64,000 bases of DNA from Scenedesmus sp. ARA3 (taxonomy: Eukaryota; Chlorophyta; Chlorophyceae; Sphaeropleales; Scenedesmaceae): positions 133,113 through 197,112 of the forward strand of contig RWJK01001656.1 in the NCBI GenBank assembly GCA_004335835.1. Reading direction: 5' to 3'. The notes beneath the pieces were generated by a model that worked only from the letters and a program-made list of their open reading frames with translations, was not told where the DNA came from and did no database searches. Position numbers and translations under genes: made by a program. Shown one piece after another: positions 26,598 through 39,000 of the stretch; the stretch's first letter is position 1; every line of letters begins with the position of its first letter.

Positions 26598-27644
26598 ATG
26601 GTGACCTTTGCCAGGCACGGCCACTGCCAACAGCAGCTGTGCTCTTGTGTCTGTGATCTGCGCTCAGTTTCATCACAAACCGCGAAACGTCTACACGTGT
26701 CTGGCAACTGGCGCCGTTGTTGCATCATAGAGCCGAACCACCAGCAGCATCAGCAACTGTACTTGGGGCGCTGCTGCAGCAGCAGCATCAGAAGCAGGTG
26801 CAGCCTTGCAGTGTGTAGGGCAGCACCTGCCAACAGACCTGAGACTGTCGCAGTGATAGAATACCTGCTGCTGCTGCAAGCACAGCCTGGTTCAGACCCA
26901 GACGAAATGGAGGTGCTGCTGGACTCGTTGTGGTCGCTGCAGTACATGGTGCCTTCCATCATGTATTCATCGGCAGGCAACATAACCGCTTGCACACTCT
27001 GCAACAAGCAGGATGTGCAGCAGCAGCAGCAGCAGTACACCCAGCAGGAAGCAGAAGCAGCAGCCGGTGCACCTGCTGATCCTGGTGCACAGCAGCAGCA
27101 GCTTGTGCCGGGCATGTTCACGCATGCTGTGCACTACCGTCTCAGCAGCCGCAGTGCCTTGGAGACCCTGCTGCTGCATCCCATGATGGCAGCGATGCAG
27201 GAGCAGATCAGCAGCAGATGTGCAGCCTCAGCGCAGCTTGTGTTTGAAGGCACTGTTACAAAGCGCCTGGAGGCGTTGTTCCGGCGAGGGGACGAATACG
27301 CAAGTGGCGTGGAGCATATACTGCTGCTGCAGCCAGGCCTCAGTGGTGGCGCAGGTGCAGATGAATTTCTGGAGCGGCTCGCAGCACTGGCAGAGAGCAG
27401 CGTTGCTGGCGGCATCCAATCATCGTATGGCGCTGTCATATCCTGCGCGCACACTGCGGCCACGCACGTGCTCATGACGCGCTTTGCAGCTGCGCAGCAG
27501 GTGCAGCAGCTGCTGGCGACGCCTGCGTGCGCAGCAGTGATGGCACGCGATGCGCGCGTGCCGGTAGTCGCAGCTAGCTCTCTGTGCATCTGCATACAGC
27601 CCACAGAGGAGAGCACTAAGGTAGATGGAGGACTGCAGCAGTGA
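26598..27644 (+). CDS. Two-domain Dabb (stress-responsive A/B-barrel) protein
   Basis: Uninterrupted 348-codon frame, ATG at 26,598 and TGA at 27,642-27,644, the only intronless gene here. Two Dabb-like (ferredoxin-fold dimeric barrel) repeats are visible. The first is about residues 91-205 (VIEYLLLLQAQPGSDPDEME, then FTHAVHYRLSSRSALETLLL and HPMMAAM). The second is about residues 222-330 (VEHILLLQPGLSG, then THVLMTRF). The first is split by a Gln/Ala-rich insert coded by CAG repeats. The Arg/Ser/Cys-rich first 85 residues resemble an organelle transit peptide. Plants have similar tandem-Dabb plastid proteins of unknown biochemical role. Domain assignment is by remembered pattern; function is not established. 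A slightly upstream or downstream start is possible. Confidence 0.75.
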   Translation: MVTFARHGHCQQQLCSCVCDLRSVSSQTAKRLHVSGNWRRCCIIEPNHQQHQQLYLGRCCSSSIRSRCSLAVCRAAPANRPETVAVIEYLLLLQAQPGSDPDEMEVLLDSLWSLQYMVPSIMYSSAGNITACTLCNKQDVQQQQQQYTQQEAEAAAGAPADPGAQQQQLVPGMFTHAVHYRLSSRSALETLLLHPMMAAMQEQISSRCAASAQLVFEGTVTKRLEALFRRGDEYASGVEHILLLQPGLSGGAGADEFLERLAALAESSVAGGIQSSYGAVISCAHTAATHVLMTRFAAAQQVQQLLATPACAAVMARDARVPVVAASSLCICIQPTEESTKVDGGLQQ

Positions 27645-28403
27645 CCGGCAAAGCACTTGCAGTGCACCATCCACAAGTGTTGAACGTCGTTGAGGCGCCC
27701 GGCAAATGGTACTGCTGGCAGCAGTTGTGGTACTGGAAACTCGTGACTCAGCAATCAGCCAGCTTTCCTTCAATGAGTGAACCTTTCAAACCAAGACATG
27801 GGTGCCAGTTGAGGAAGCAGGCACCAGGCAGCATTTCTGCTAGCATCTTGATGTTGATGACTGCTACCGGCGCAGTCATCAAGCCTGCACCACTGTGCGT
27901 CTGGAATGCCTGTGGACATATTGTACAGAGTAGGTATGCTGGAATGGCAGATTTGTTGTTGGACTCGCCTGCGTTCCTGCATGGTGATGAGAAATCTAGT
28001 AGATTTGGTAGACAATCTTGTATGTACAGCAGTCTTGTGTACAGGGACACTTCCTGCTGAAATGCAGGCAAGCTCACCAATGGTGCTGTAGTTGTTATGC
28101 ATGTTCATGTCCATCATTTATGCTGGACACACTGTGAGTGTGCTCGCCTCCAACATTCCTGAGGAATAGGCAATGGTCAGGTTCGCACCCAGCAGCATTC
28201 AAGCCTGGCAAATTTGAGAAGGGCACTGCTGCAGCAGGGCCGGGCAAGCTCTGCCTCTGCAAGTGATAATGAGCATCAGTCATGATGCAACAATCCTGCC
28301 ATCCTTCGCACTGAGCACAGCAATGCCGTGCCCCTGTGTCATGACAGTTATGGATGCGAACTCTGGTGACCTTATCAACAGCCAATAAGGTTGACTATTG
28401 GAT
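27645..28403. other. Intergenic: 3' UTR of the Dabb gene and promoter of the MiaB gene
   Basis: No plausible coding frame in either strand. The left part should be the 3' UTR of the Dabb gene, although I did not find TGTAA on the plus strand here. The right part should be the promoter and 5' UTR of the MiaB-type gene. No RNA gene or repeat seen. Confidence 0.4.
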
Positions 28404-31400
28404 ATGAATGTTCGATCACGTTACATGCATGCAGCAACCATGGCGCACTTGTGTCCGCATCGCAGAGTTCTGCAGCAGTCAATCAGGCCAGGCGCATGCC
28501 TGCACAAACAGCCAGTTTACAGACATTCAGCAAGATGTAGAGCTACGATAGAGCTGCCGCCAGTTTTGCAGGCAGTGGTGGACGAAGTGGAGGAGTCCAA
28601 GTACTGTGGCGGAGAAGGTGGGCCCCCGGCCTCAAATTGTAGGCTGCATGCTCTATTTGCAAATCTCATTGAGGATACTGCTTTGTAGGCACGGTGATGG
28701 TGCGCGAGGCACCTGCAGATGTGCCAAGAAATGGAAAGAAGTACCATATTCACACATTTGGCTGCCAGGTGAGGTGGCGCTACTGTAGTTCAACCAGCCT
28801 AGCAGCAACCAATCAACTAGCAGTTGTAAGGCATTAGGTGTTAATACAGCACGATTATAAACCAGCAGAATTACAGCTGCCAACCCAGCAGCAGCAGCAA
28901 CGGCAGCAGCAGGGGCACAACAATAAGTGTAGTAGTACTACTGGCAGTGTTTCCTTGCCTCAGGGTTCACCACAACACACGCAATCGCAGCATCACAAAG
29001 GCTCATAGGTGCCTTTACAATACCGCCCATCATCAACATTTGGTGTACTGTACTGACGCAGCTGATGTGGTGTCCTGCGTCTTCGCGTTTCACACTTGTT
29101 TTCAGATGAACCTGGCAGACTCTGAGCGCATGGCTGGTGTGCTGGAGTCAGTGGGTTATGAGTGCTCCGAGGACCCAGCCAAGGCTGACGTGCTCATCTA
29201 CAACACATGCAGCATCAGGGAAAAGGCAGAGGTGAAGGTCTACTCAGCACTGGGCAAGCAGGTGGGTGTCATGGCAGTGTGTGTGTACTGGAGTAGGGAC
29301 AGGTGCCATGCCTGTGTGAAGCTTGCTGAAAGCTCTTATCCCTGCAAGCTGCCCGCCAGCAGCACCTATCATTGTCGTTTTCGACAAATCTGTCAACACC
29401 TCTGCTGGTGTATAGTACCGTATGCGTAAGTCTGCTGCTGCCTGTTGGTGGCGCTGGTGCTGCAGGCCAAGCGCAAGCGCGACCGCATGGGCGACCTCAA
29501 GATTGTGGTGGCTGGCTGCGTGGCGCAGCAGGAGGGCCAGCAGCTGCTGAGGCGTGTGCCAGAGGTGGACCTTGTCATGGGTGAGCCAGCAGCGCTGCTG
29601 CAGATGCTGGCGGCTGCTGCAGCTGCTTTGGCAGACACAGCTCAGGCAGAGCTGGCAGCCGGAGCAGGAGGGTGTATGATGACATTGCAGGGCCTGGATT
29701 GGCAGCAGCAATCCGGTTGCTGCAGCAGCATCACCTGATTCGGACTGACGTGCTGATTCGTTCAAAATCGGAGCACATCATGTACACGTCAGCAGCAGCA
29801 GCAGCAGCAGCAGCAGCTGCAGGAGGATCATGTCCACGTGCTGCATCTGGACACGGCACAGCAACATTGGCAGCTGCTATCAACATAGCTCACCTCTGTG
29901 CCTATCAACACCAGCCCCTGCTGCTGCTGCTGCTGCTGCTGCTGCTTGTTGTCTGCAGGTCCCCAGTTTGCGAATAGACTGGATGAGCTGCTGGAGCGCG
30001 TGGACTCGCAGGGCAGCCAAGTGTGCGCCACAGACCACATAGAGGTGCGGCGGCTGGGTGTCAACCGTTGGGCAGCAGCGTATGCAACTTCGTCCAGGGA
30101 GCTGACATGGCATCAGCTCAGCTTGGCACTGCAGTAGAGGCACACTTGCCAGGTGCAAGCACTCGCACAAGTTGTCCAGCTGCCTGTGCAGCAATCAAAC
30201 AGCTGAGTTGAAGCTTGGTCCTGCGAATTTCAACTGTGGCTTGGTGCTGACAGCAACGCATGCTGTCTGTACAAACCGCAGATCAGTGAAGACATCACAG
30301 TGCCGCGGCGAGACAGCAACCTGACTGCCTGGGTCAATGTAATCTACGGCTGCAATGAAAAGTGCACCTACTGCGTGGTGCCTTACACGCGCGGCGAGGA
30401 GCAGAGCAGGCGGCAGGAAGACATCAAGCGGGAGATGCTGGCGCTTGGGGAGGCAGGTGAGGGCGCAAAGTGCAGCGGCAGCTGCAGCCGTGAAAGCCGC
30501 AACTGCAGCTAAAGCCAGCCACAGCAGCAGCAGCAGGGGTGAGCTGCTGCAATGCCACTCGCTGGCCTACCTTCTGTCTTGGCACTCTGCCATGTTGCGT
30601 TATCAAAGGTTGGAGCCCGCAACTCCTTGCTTGTGAGTGTTTTGACATCTTCATAGCACAGAAGACCTCGGTGCGTCTGTGGCAGTTCGGCTGTGCTGCG
30701 TGGCTCACCATCAGGTCTGCTGCCTCATGCCTCTTTTATGTCCTGCAGGCTACAAGGAGGTGACGCTGCTGGGCCAGAATGTGGACTCATACGGCAGGGA
30801 CTTGCCAGGCATGGCTGCAGACGGCAGCGGGCGGCGGCAGCACACCTTCACAGACCTGCTGCGCCACGTGCATGATGTGCCTGGCATCGAGCGCATTCGC
30901 TTCGCGACATCACACCCGCGCTACTTCACAGGTGCGCGTGAGGGGAGCTGCTGGCTGGTTGCGGCGATTGCATCTGTGGATGTTGAGGGGGGCAGCTGGC
31001 GTGTTGCGCTGTCCTTTGAGCAGCACGCTGTGTGCGCGGAGCGCTTGCCGCATCTGTAGCTGTACAGGTTTGCAGGAAGGTGTGCTCACATCTGCCGCTA
31101 ACCCAATTTGAGGTCTCATCATACTGCTGCGCTTGCCCTTGCCTGCATACCCAACCCCCTGCCATGCCTGCAGATCGGCTGGTGCGTGCGTGCGCAGAGC
31201 TGCCCAAGCTGTGTGAGTTCTTCCACATTCCCTTCCAGTCGGGCGACGATGACATCTTGCGGGAGATGGCACGAGGTTACACTGCGGCGCGCTACCGCTC
31301 CATCATCGACAACATCCGGCGCTACATGCCTGACGCAAGCATCAGCGGGGATGCTATCGTAGGCTTCCCAGGTGGGTCTCCTAGGTGCTTGAGATTGTGC

Positions 31401-32339
31401 CGGATCGTCAGGTACAGAGGCCCGTCTGGCTTATCTATCTATAACTTACCTGGTCTGGCGTACAGCTCTGTGCATTGTGGGCAAGGTCTCTGTATGCACT
31501 GCACTGTAAGGTTCGTCGTATGATGCGTATGCTGCGGCAGGCAACCCTAGGCAGCCTCGCTGCTGAATGGACCGCGTCCAGCGCTGGTCCTGTTGTGTGT
31601 GCTTGTGGCACCTGCCTCTCATGCCTTGCCTTCTGTACTTTGCTAATTTACGCCTGCATACCACTGCGCATAATGCTGTATGCAGGCGAGACGGAGGAGC
31701 AGTACCTGGCAACGGAGCGGCTGGTGCGGGAGGTGGGCTTTGACCGAGTCAACACAGCAGCCTACTCGCCACGCCCCAACACGCCAGCAGCAGAGTGGGA
31801 GAACCAGGTGGGTGGCAGTGCGCGGCATTGTAGGTGACGATCAAACAGTAGACAGAAGCAGCAACCTTTATCAGCTGCTGCACTGTACTGTGTGCCTTAT
31901 TTTGCCCTTGTGCTTGGGAGCGTGCAGGCCTGCTCCTGTTGCAGCGCTGTGGCGAGTCCTGCTGCGTGCTGCCTGTTGCTTGCTGCAGGTTGCCGACCTC
32001 ATCAAGGCTGACCGGCTGAACCGGCTGAATGCAGTCGTGACGGAGGTGGCAACAGAGCGCTCGCAGCGCTTCATGGGCCGCACGCTGGAGGTGCTGGTAG
32101 AGGGCGTGAACCCCCGCAAGAGCAGCCAAGCCTTTGGCCGCATCCGGCACAACAAGCTGGTGTACTTTGACGGCGATGGCGAGGCGCTGCGGGGGCAGCT
32201 GGTGAGCGTGAAGATCGACCAGTGCAACGCATACAGCTTGTTTGGAGACATGGCGGAGGTGCTGCCGCTGCGCGCGCCGCTGCCACACCTTGCGGCAGCG
32301 GCTGGCAGCGACAGCAGCAGGCTGGCAGCTGTGGTTTGA
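28404..32339 (+). CDS. miaB: MiaB/CDK5RAP1-type tRNA-2-methylthio-N6-isopentenyladenosine synthase
   Basis: Radical-SAM methylthiotransferase that adds the 2-methylthio group to isopentenyl-adenosine-37 of tRNAs. Ten exons join in phase: 28404-28617, 28689-28768, 29106-29261, 29466-29580, 29959-30044, 30282-30456, 30749-30931, 31174-31371, 31686-31807, 31989-32339; 559 residues. The N-terminal UPF0004 domain has the auxiliary-cluster cysteines C97 (HTFGCQMN), C133 (YNTCSIRE) and C168 (AGCVAQ). The radical-SAM motif is C241-x3-C245-x2-C248 (CNEKCTYC). A TRAM domain closes the protein ([10 protein letters not shown] onward). The first about 70 residues are Arg/His/Cys-rich and precede the conserved domain, so plastid or mitochondrial import is likely; which one cannot be told. 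ATG at 28,440 is an alternative start. Gene lengths and motifs match the MiaB branch rather than RimO or CDKAL1. Confidence 0.92.
29789..29817. repeat. (CAG)9 tract in a MiaB intron
   Basis: CAG run in the intron between MiaB exons 4 and 5; the same intron ends with a CTG run 100 bases later. Confidence 0.95.
29918..29946. repeat. (CTG)9 tract before a MiaB acceptor
   Basis: CTG run followed by a short T-rich stretch and the CAG acceptor of exon 5 (29,959). Confidence 0.95.
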
Positions 32340-33781
32340 TCAAGAATGGTGGCCGTGGCCCGTGTACGCTAGGCGGAAGAGCAGCGGTGGTGCAATGGCT
32401 GCAACCACTGGTTGACCTGTGCAAGGTCGCCATGCACTTGGCGGCTGCGCTCGTGGTGCTGGCGGCAGTGCAGCTGTCGTGTGATATGCGATTTGTCCAT
32501 TCAATGCAGCTGGATTGCGGGGCAGTTCTTTGTGATTGAGGCAGAACTGCTGCACGTCAATATTGTATCAGTGTCTGAGATTCTATTGCCTTGCTTGGTT
32601 CTTGCAGTCAAGTTGTTGCGTTATCTGGCACAGCATGCAGGCAGACCAGTAAGTCGCCAACTGCCAAGTTGGAATCCAGGTTGTGCTGCAACCCGTGGGT
32701 GCAAGTTCTTGCCACGTGGCAGTGTCCATATCACACCAGAGACAGCTCATGTTACTCATTCTGGGTGCCAGATGTACGCAACAAGCGCAAATTTGGCCTC
32801 CTATTGTGGGGACCAGCGAGTCATGCACTGCTGGACCGCGTGTGCTCAGCACCAGGCTGGTGTTCACTGCAGCAGGCTGTGGCGCTGACTCAGTCACTGA
32901 GCGAGCGCCTGGCCAGGCATGCCCAAACATGGGCAGCAGAGCGTGCATGCAGCGGCACCATTTGTGTTGACAGTGGGAGGTGGGCCGGCTCAGCAGAAGA
33001 AGTACAGTGTTCAGGATGTCTACATGCTTACATGCTTTATGCAAACTCTCTGTGAACAGTCCATGCATTGCGGTGGGCTGCGGCATTGTGGCCACAAGAC
33101 CATTTCATATCTTCTGGTGGTTGACCAGTCACGGTGCCCAAGTGTTTAACCCGTGATCTAAATCCCGAGCATATCTGTCAATCCCACTACTAGTAGACAA
33201 ATGCGAGAACCGTAAGTAATTGTGCTAGTCATCCTCAAGAACGAGTTCGAGTCCTGGGCGGCAACATGCCCATCTGAAGGCTTGCTTGGTCAAACGCCCG
33301 CTCCCCATACAGAGCACAGCATGATGTAAAGAGGAGCCAACTTGCAGCGGTTTCTTGTTTCATTTCAAAAACCTAATCAATGCCACGAACAGAAACATGC
33401 GTAGCAGTGCCTTCCAAGCAAGGCGCAAAATTGCACGCGAAGGGGCAGTTGGAAATATCTCGCCGTGTGCCCCCGGTCGGCCTGTGCACAATGATCAATC
33501 AAGAATTGTACATCTTGCATCAGAAAAAACACATTGGGATCAAAATATTCAAAATGGCAGCGACATCTCCAACACTAACGAATCCCACGCGCAATCACAG
33601 CAAAGCGGAGCCAGAACTGGCTTCAAAATTTTGAATTGATCTCATTAAGCTAGATTATTTCAATAGGATCGCGGTTCTGATGACACTGATGTAGCTGTGA
33701 CGCTGATATTTTGGCGATATACCTGAGGCCTGTGGTTCTCTTGCGACGGGCGCTGCCATATGCAGGCAAGCCAGCTACAGC
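32340..33781. other. Intergenic: MiaB 3' UTR and promoter of the CCCH gene
   Basis: From 32,340 to about 33,330 the plus strand is rich in G and T, as seen downstream of other plus-strand genes here, and a TGTAA occurs at 33,325-33,329. From about 33,330 to 33,781 the composition turns A-rich, fitting a promoter and 5' UTR. Short frames in this stretch have no recognisable domain. Confidence 0.4.
33325..33329 (+). promoter_or_regulatory. Candidate TGTAA poly(A) signal of the MiaB gene
   Basis: TGTAA is the common poly(A) signal in chlorophycean algae. This copy lies where the G/T-rich downstream tract gives way to A-rich sequence, 986 bases after the stop. A nearer non-canonical signal is possible. 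Confidence 0.35.
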
Positions 33782-36068
33782 ATGCCATTCCGTTTACATT
33801 TCCATCGTCTTATAGAGCATCTGAATGTGAATTATCAACACGAGACGCAGAGCACAAATTTTGCTTCAATGGTGGCTCTCACAGACTGTCCGCAAATTCC
33901 TGCGCGGGCCTCAGATGAGTTCATGATATACCAGTTCAAGGTAGGGGTGGGATGGGCATCGCAGGTGGCGTGGGGCGCCTAGATATTTTTGGCCATTTCT
34001 CAACCTCCACGCCTTCGTTGCCCTGCAGGTCCTTCCATGCACCAGAAAGGTGAGCGTTCGTTATCGTGGTCCGCATCGTTAGAGACTGGGCACATGGCAG
34101 CCGTGTGCCACAACAACTCCGCCAGCTGCGAGCGTTGCACGCATCCCCTTGTTCTCTGGCCAGGAACATCAGCTTACGAAACTTCAATTGCTGCGTATCG
34201 TAGGCGAGCTTGCTCGCATCGGCTTAGGCGCACAGCAGCAGCAGCAGGCACCTGGCTAGGGACTGCTCTTCAGACCCTGCATCTAGAAGCATGGCCCTTC
34301 TTAGCTGCCTAGCACCCATCATTGTAAGCCTATTATGTTCATCACATTGCGCCAAACGCGTGCTGACTCGTTGCTATCCTATGCTGGTGTCGCTGCAACA
34401 GGGAGCCCACTCATGGACTGAGTGCGCCTTCACCCACCCGGGCGAGAAGGCTGCACGCCGCTGCCCCAAGTCATTCATCTACTCAGCAGAGGCATGCCCA
34501 GATGCACGCAAGGTGAGCTGCTGCTGTTGGCTCTGACGTTTGCTTGCGGGTGGATTACAATCGTGCCTGCAGATTTCATTGCAACAGGAATCCTGCAACA
34601 GGGACGTGCCCATCCAGCGCGATAACATGCTTCAAGGATCAGGCAACAGTACTGACTGGTGTGCTTGTGTTGTTTGCAGTCCGGCAAGTGCATTCGGGGA
34701 GACATGTGCCCATACAGCCACGGTGTCTTTGAGCAGTGGCTGCACCCAAGCAGGTGAGCTGCAGTGCCTGCTGATGCCAGAATGTGAGCAAGCATATGGA
34801 AGTAGCATGTCGTGTCTCGTATCTGCACTGGATGCTGCAAGTTTTGATAACAGTATCATACTCTGGCTGTAATTAAATAGAATCATGTGCTCCATGCATC
34901 TACTCACCGCGTGTGCTGCCTGCTGCCTGCGCCGCCGCCTCTGTGTGGCTGCTGTGACAGGTACCGCACGCAGCTGTGCAGCTTCGGCACTGCCTGCAGG
35001 CGCCCAGTCTGCTTTTTCGCCCACACAGTCCAGGAGCTGCGCGTGCCCACAGGCTGCGGCCCCAACCCTCAGGCCATCACCAGCCCCATGCAGGCTAGCG
35101 CAGCAGCGGCAGCAGCAGCCGCAGCCAGCCAGATGGGCCTCGACCCATCTGCAGTGGCAGCAGCCGCTGCAGCTGCAGCTTCTCAGGGCATGGACGGCAA
35201 CTCATACAACGCACTGATGCAGCAGGCGATGCTGGCGCAGATGAGCCAGGCAGCAGCCATGAGCCAGCACGTGGATGGCGCGACAGCAACGCTGATCAAC
35301 CGCTACCAGGCTGCCAGCTGTGCAGCGCTCGCCAACGCTGCCGCCTGCCAGCGCGAGCAGCAGCAGCACCAGGCTGCTGCGGCAGTGGCAGCAGCGGCAG
35401 CGATGGCAGCAGCCTCCAGCAACCCCGCCAGCCTCCTGCAGATGGCACAGGCGGCGCAAGCATACCAGGCAGCTGCGGCAGCAGCAGCCGCTGCTGCTGC
35501 CAGCATCCACGCACCAAACGGCGGTGGCAACAGCATGATGCCTCCCGGCATGAACTTTGCTGGCATGTCCAACCCAGGCCAGCTGATGACCAGCAGCGGC
35601 CCCAGCACCAGCAGCGCAGTCAGCAGCCCCACCTGCAGCAGCAGCAACAGCCACAACACCAGCCTCATGTCAGCCTCCACAGTGCAGGGAGACATGCAGA
35701 ACGCTGCTGCTGCCGAGGTCGCAGCCAGCATGAGCCGCCAGGCATCTGCCAACTGCCCCTCCCTGTTTGACAGCTACCTGCTGCAGCAGGCCATGGCAGG
35801 CGGCGCCTGCTACCCGGGCGCCTGCTCGCCCTTTGGCGGCCTGCCGCCAACATCGCTGGCTGCTGCTGCCGCCGCGGCGTCTACTGCATCTCCCGGCTCC
35901 GGCGCATCCATGTTTGGTGCGCCGTGGATGCCGTGTGCCTCTGGCGGCTTTGCCTGCGGGCCGTACCCGTCGCCTGTGATGCCTGCGACACCCGCCAACT
36001 CCAACGGCATGGAGGCATACAGTGCGGCGCAGCTGACACGCCAGCTGTCGCTGCAGCAGCAGGGCTGA
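33782..36068 (+). CDS. Plant-type RR-TZF tandem CCCH zinc-finger protein
   Basis: Probable RNA-binding regulator of mRNA stability or translation, 490 residues from five exons: 33782-33940, 34029-34049, 34402-34512, 34680-34753, 34961-36068, all in phase. The core matches the plant RR-TZF pattern exactly. An Arg-rich Cys/His segment (C57, C68, H72, C81) precedes finger one, C92-x8-C101-x5-C107-x3-H111. A 16-residue spacer leads to finger two, C128-x5-C134-x4-C139-x3-H143. Landmarks are DEFMIYQFKV, WTECAFTHPGEKA, GVFEQWLHPSRYRT and CRRPVCFFAH. The last exon encodes about 340 residues of low complexity: poly-Ala runs, Gln, Ser and Met, the kind of region that recruits partners or forms condensates. 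Exon 2 is only 21 bases. An unusually long G/T-rich tract follows the stop. The start at 33,782 is the first in-frame ATG of exon 1; an upstream exon is not excluded. Confidence 0.9.
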
Positions 36069-39000
36069 AGAGCGCCTGGCGGTAAACAACTGGTGCTGGG
36101 GTTGAAATAGATATTCGGAGTTGGTTTGTGGTGGAGGAGGGTGGCTTGAGTGGTGTGGCACACACAGTGGATGCTTTGTTTTGAGGCTTCCGGCCAGCTC
36201 AGCACACTTGTGCATGTGCAGCGAGTATTAGATGGGAAGACAGCCTGCAGGCGTTGCCCTCGCACGCTGTGGCGAGCATATGGTGCTGGCTGGTGGCTTG
36301 TGCCCGGCAATATGGGATGAATGTGCTGTCTCGTTCTTGACGGTGGAGTTTTTGGGTCTTGCGGTCGGGTGCTAGCTGTGCAAGGTGATGGTGCCGCCAA
36401 ATGCATGCCATTCTGCACTGCGGACGCCGCATGCAGCACTTGTAGTACGCGGCAGGCAGAGCTGCCTAGCTCTGCAATCCATCAGTGATTGACTCCTGCC
36501 TTGCCATACCAAGGTGTGCCAGCTTGCAGCCGTGCAGGCTCGCAACGAGGGAAACAACTGGCAGCAATATGCTGCCGGTGGAATAGAGATGCGTGCTTCA
36601 TGCATCCGTACGCGGCGGTATTCATGCATCTGCGAGGTGTGGGGGAGCCCTGATTAGGGACAGGGAGGGCCATTTTCTAGAGGGAGCCGATTTGGAGTTG
36701 AATTTGTGCCCCGTAGTATTGCCGGCTGCTCAGCGGGAGTGACATCTGGCTGCCTGATTGTCTGTGTGGAGTCCTGAACGAGAGGATCAGAGGAGCAGGC
36801 AAGCGTTTTCAGCTCTGGCGTATACAGCAGCTTATACGTGTGTGTATTACTGATGCGTATGTGTGTGTGCGTGCAGTGAGCTCAGCAACGTGCTATACTA
36901 CAGAGCAAAACAAGGGCAGCGATTGTTGGAATTGGTGTGCAGCGGTGCTTGGGAGGTTGCTCACAGCACCTGGCGCAGCGGTTGCGCTTGCAGGAGCTGG
37001 CAGCGGCCTCTTGGGTTTTTGGTATTAGCAGCGGAGCTTAGCATGACTTCGATTTGTGGAGTATGCCGTGCAAGTGGTGCGCAGAGGCATTCTCTACATG
37101 CTGGTGTTACTTGCAGGCACATGAGGTGCCTGCCGTGCAATTGTCGAGGGCTGATTTTTGACCCACACAGCTGGTTACACGCATACACACCACTTGTGAG
37201 GGGGTGCTGCAGCTTGCATTATGAGCTGCGCGTCTCCAGCTGCGTGGCGGCGATTCCCTCTACTATTGAAGGTGGAGCGTTGGCATCAGTCATCTTGAGC
37301 GGCAGACATGGCTGAAGAAACATGGGTGTGCTTGTTTTCATTCCTTGCTGTTCACACGCGTGCAAGCCGAGCACAGCGTGCAACTTTGCTGCGCTGCCAT
37401 TGGCAACCAGTGCGGGCGGCAAGTGCGGCTAGCGAGCGTCTTCAGTGGGGTGTGCTGACATAGTAATGAGCGCATGCTTGTGAGGAGCTGTGCTGGTGCT
37501 GCTGTGTTCTGTGTGTGGCGCCTTGCGCGTTGTTGCAGCAACTGCGCCATCGCTGATTGCGATATTGCAGGCACTGCGGTCACGTTGATTTTTGGAGTGA
37601 AGGCCGAGCTGCCCCTGCTGGCAGTGCACAGGCGGCTAGCTTGTGCTGCTGCTGCGGATGTGCTGTGCTGTGGGAGCAGTGCTCTGCAGTGACTAGAAGG
37701 AATTGTTTGTGCGGGCATTTGCAGCCACGCGAGGCAGGTTGAGTGGCTTGTACCGCACAATGTGTGGCAGGTGGCACCGAGTGGGCGCTGGAGAGCAGTG
37801 GCCTCTGTTGTGTGCAGTGGTGTGCTTTGGAAATGTGCGTTGCACTGGCACACGGATTAGGGTATTACGTATGACTGTCATCGCCTCTGTCTTGTTTGTT
37901 GCTATGTGCAAACCATAGTACTGCTACTATGCTCCACTTTTGTGGGGTTGCTCGCTGTGCGGCAACCCTCCACCACTTGTGTTCAGGAGTGGTCTGTGTG
38001 AAGAGCTGATCTCGCACTGCTGAGCACAGCACATACCCCCAACAACACCTTTGGTGGTGCGGTTGCGCCCTCGGGCCAGGGTTGTTGCCGTACATGCTTG
38101 TTTTCTACGCTGGGGTATGCACATGCATATTGAGCAGACGATTGCGAGTGTTGGGATGCTGTGGTTGCAGGTGTTGAGCTTGCTCGCAGAGCCAGCTGGC
38201 TCAGGCCGACTTGCTGAGCAGTTTGTGATGGTCCTGGTTCTGATCATCTGCCTCTTTGCATATACATCATGCCCCACTGGTGCTAAGCTTCAGAACAGGC
38301 TCGCGCAACGCCACAGCTGTGATGTTGTTGCACGGCACAGCTGGAAGCACCTGATGCAGCAGCGGTCTCCTGTCACAGGCCCGGCTGATACCTCTGTGGG
38401 GCACAGCTGTTAAGGGGGAGAGTGCTTACGTGTCGCATGGTAGAGAGTGGCTGCGGTGTGGCTCAGATGGAGCACTTGATATGTTACTGCTGGCGTCAGC
38501 CGACTTATGTTGCGACTCGCAGGACTGAGGTGTGTTGCGTATAGCCTGGCTCCGTGCATTGGCTGTGGAAGGGAAACCCCAACCCTATCCACACGTGCAG
38601 GCTATTGCCCTGCATTAGTTTTTTGTCTGAGCGTACATTCGATACGAGGTCGCTTAGTGCGCGGGTTTGTGCTCTGGTGTGCCATGGCTTGTGCTGTGCC
38701 TGGCGCGCCTGCTTGCATGCCGCGTGCCAGCCGAAGCTGTGTTGCCTGGCTGGCAGGGCAGTCGCCAGAGCAACTGCTGCATTGCAGTGGAGGGCAGCTG
38801 TGTATCATACGCGCTCTTGTTGAGGTCTGGCGCTGTCATTCTGGGGGGTGCTCTCGCGTGTTGCTTGCTGTTACAAGACGGCTCAATCAACTCAAAGCGG
38901 GGCTGTGCTTCAATGTGCCGCGCGGCGCGGCGTGCAGGCTGCAGAGTGCAGTCCGTACGTGGGGTATACATACAGCGTTTGGGTGTCAGTTCGTTTGGGT

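Noticed and set aside
29789..29946. Regular short repeats that might suggest a CRISPR-like array
   Set aside because: They are simple triplet runs in a spliced nuclear gene, with no spacer-repeat structure.
33180..33265. B-box-like GTTCGAGTCC suggesting a tRNA gene
   Set aside because: The T stem does not pair and no A-box or acceptor stem is present at the right distance.
35202..35752. Overlapping minus-strand frames opposite the CCCH last exon
   Set aside because: Low-complexity complement of the Ala/Gln-coding repeats; no own domains or start context.
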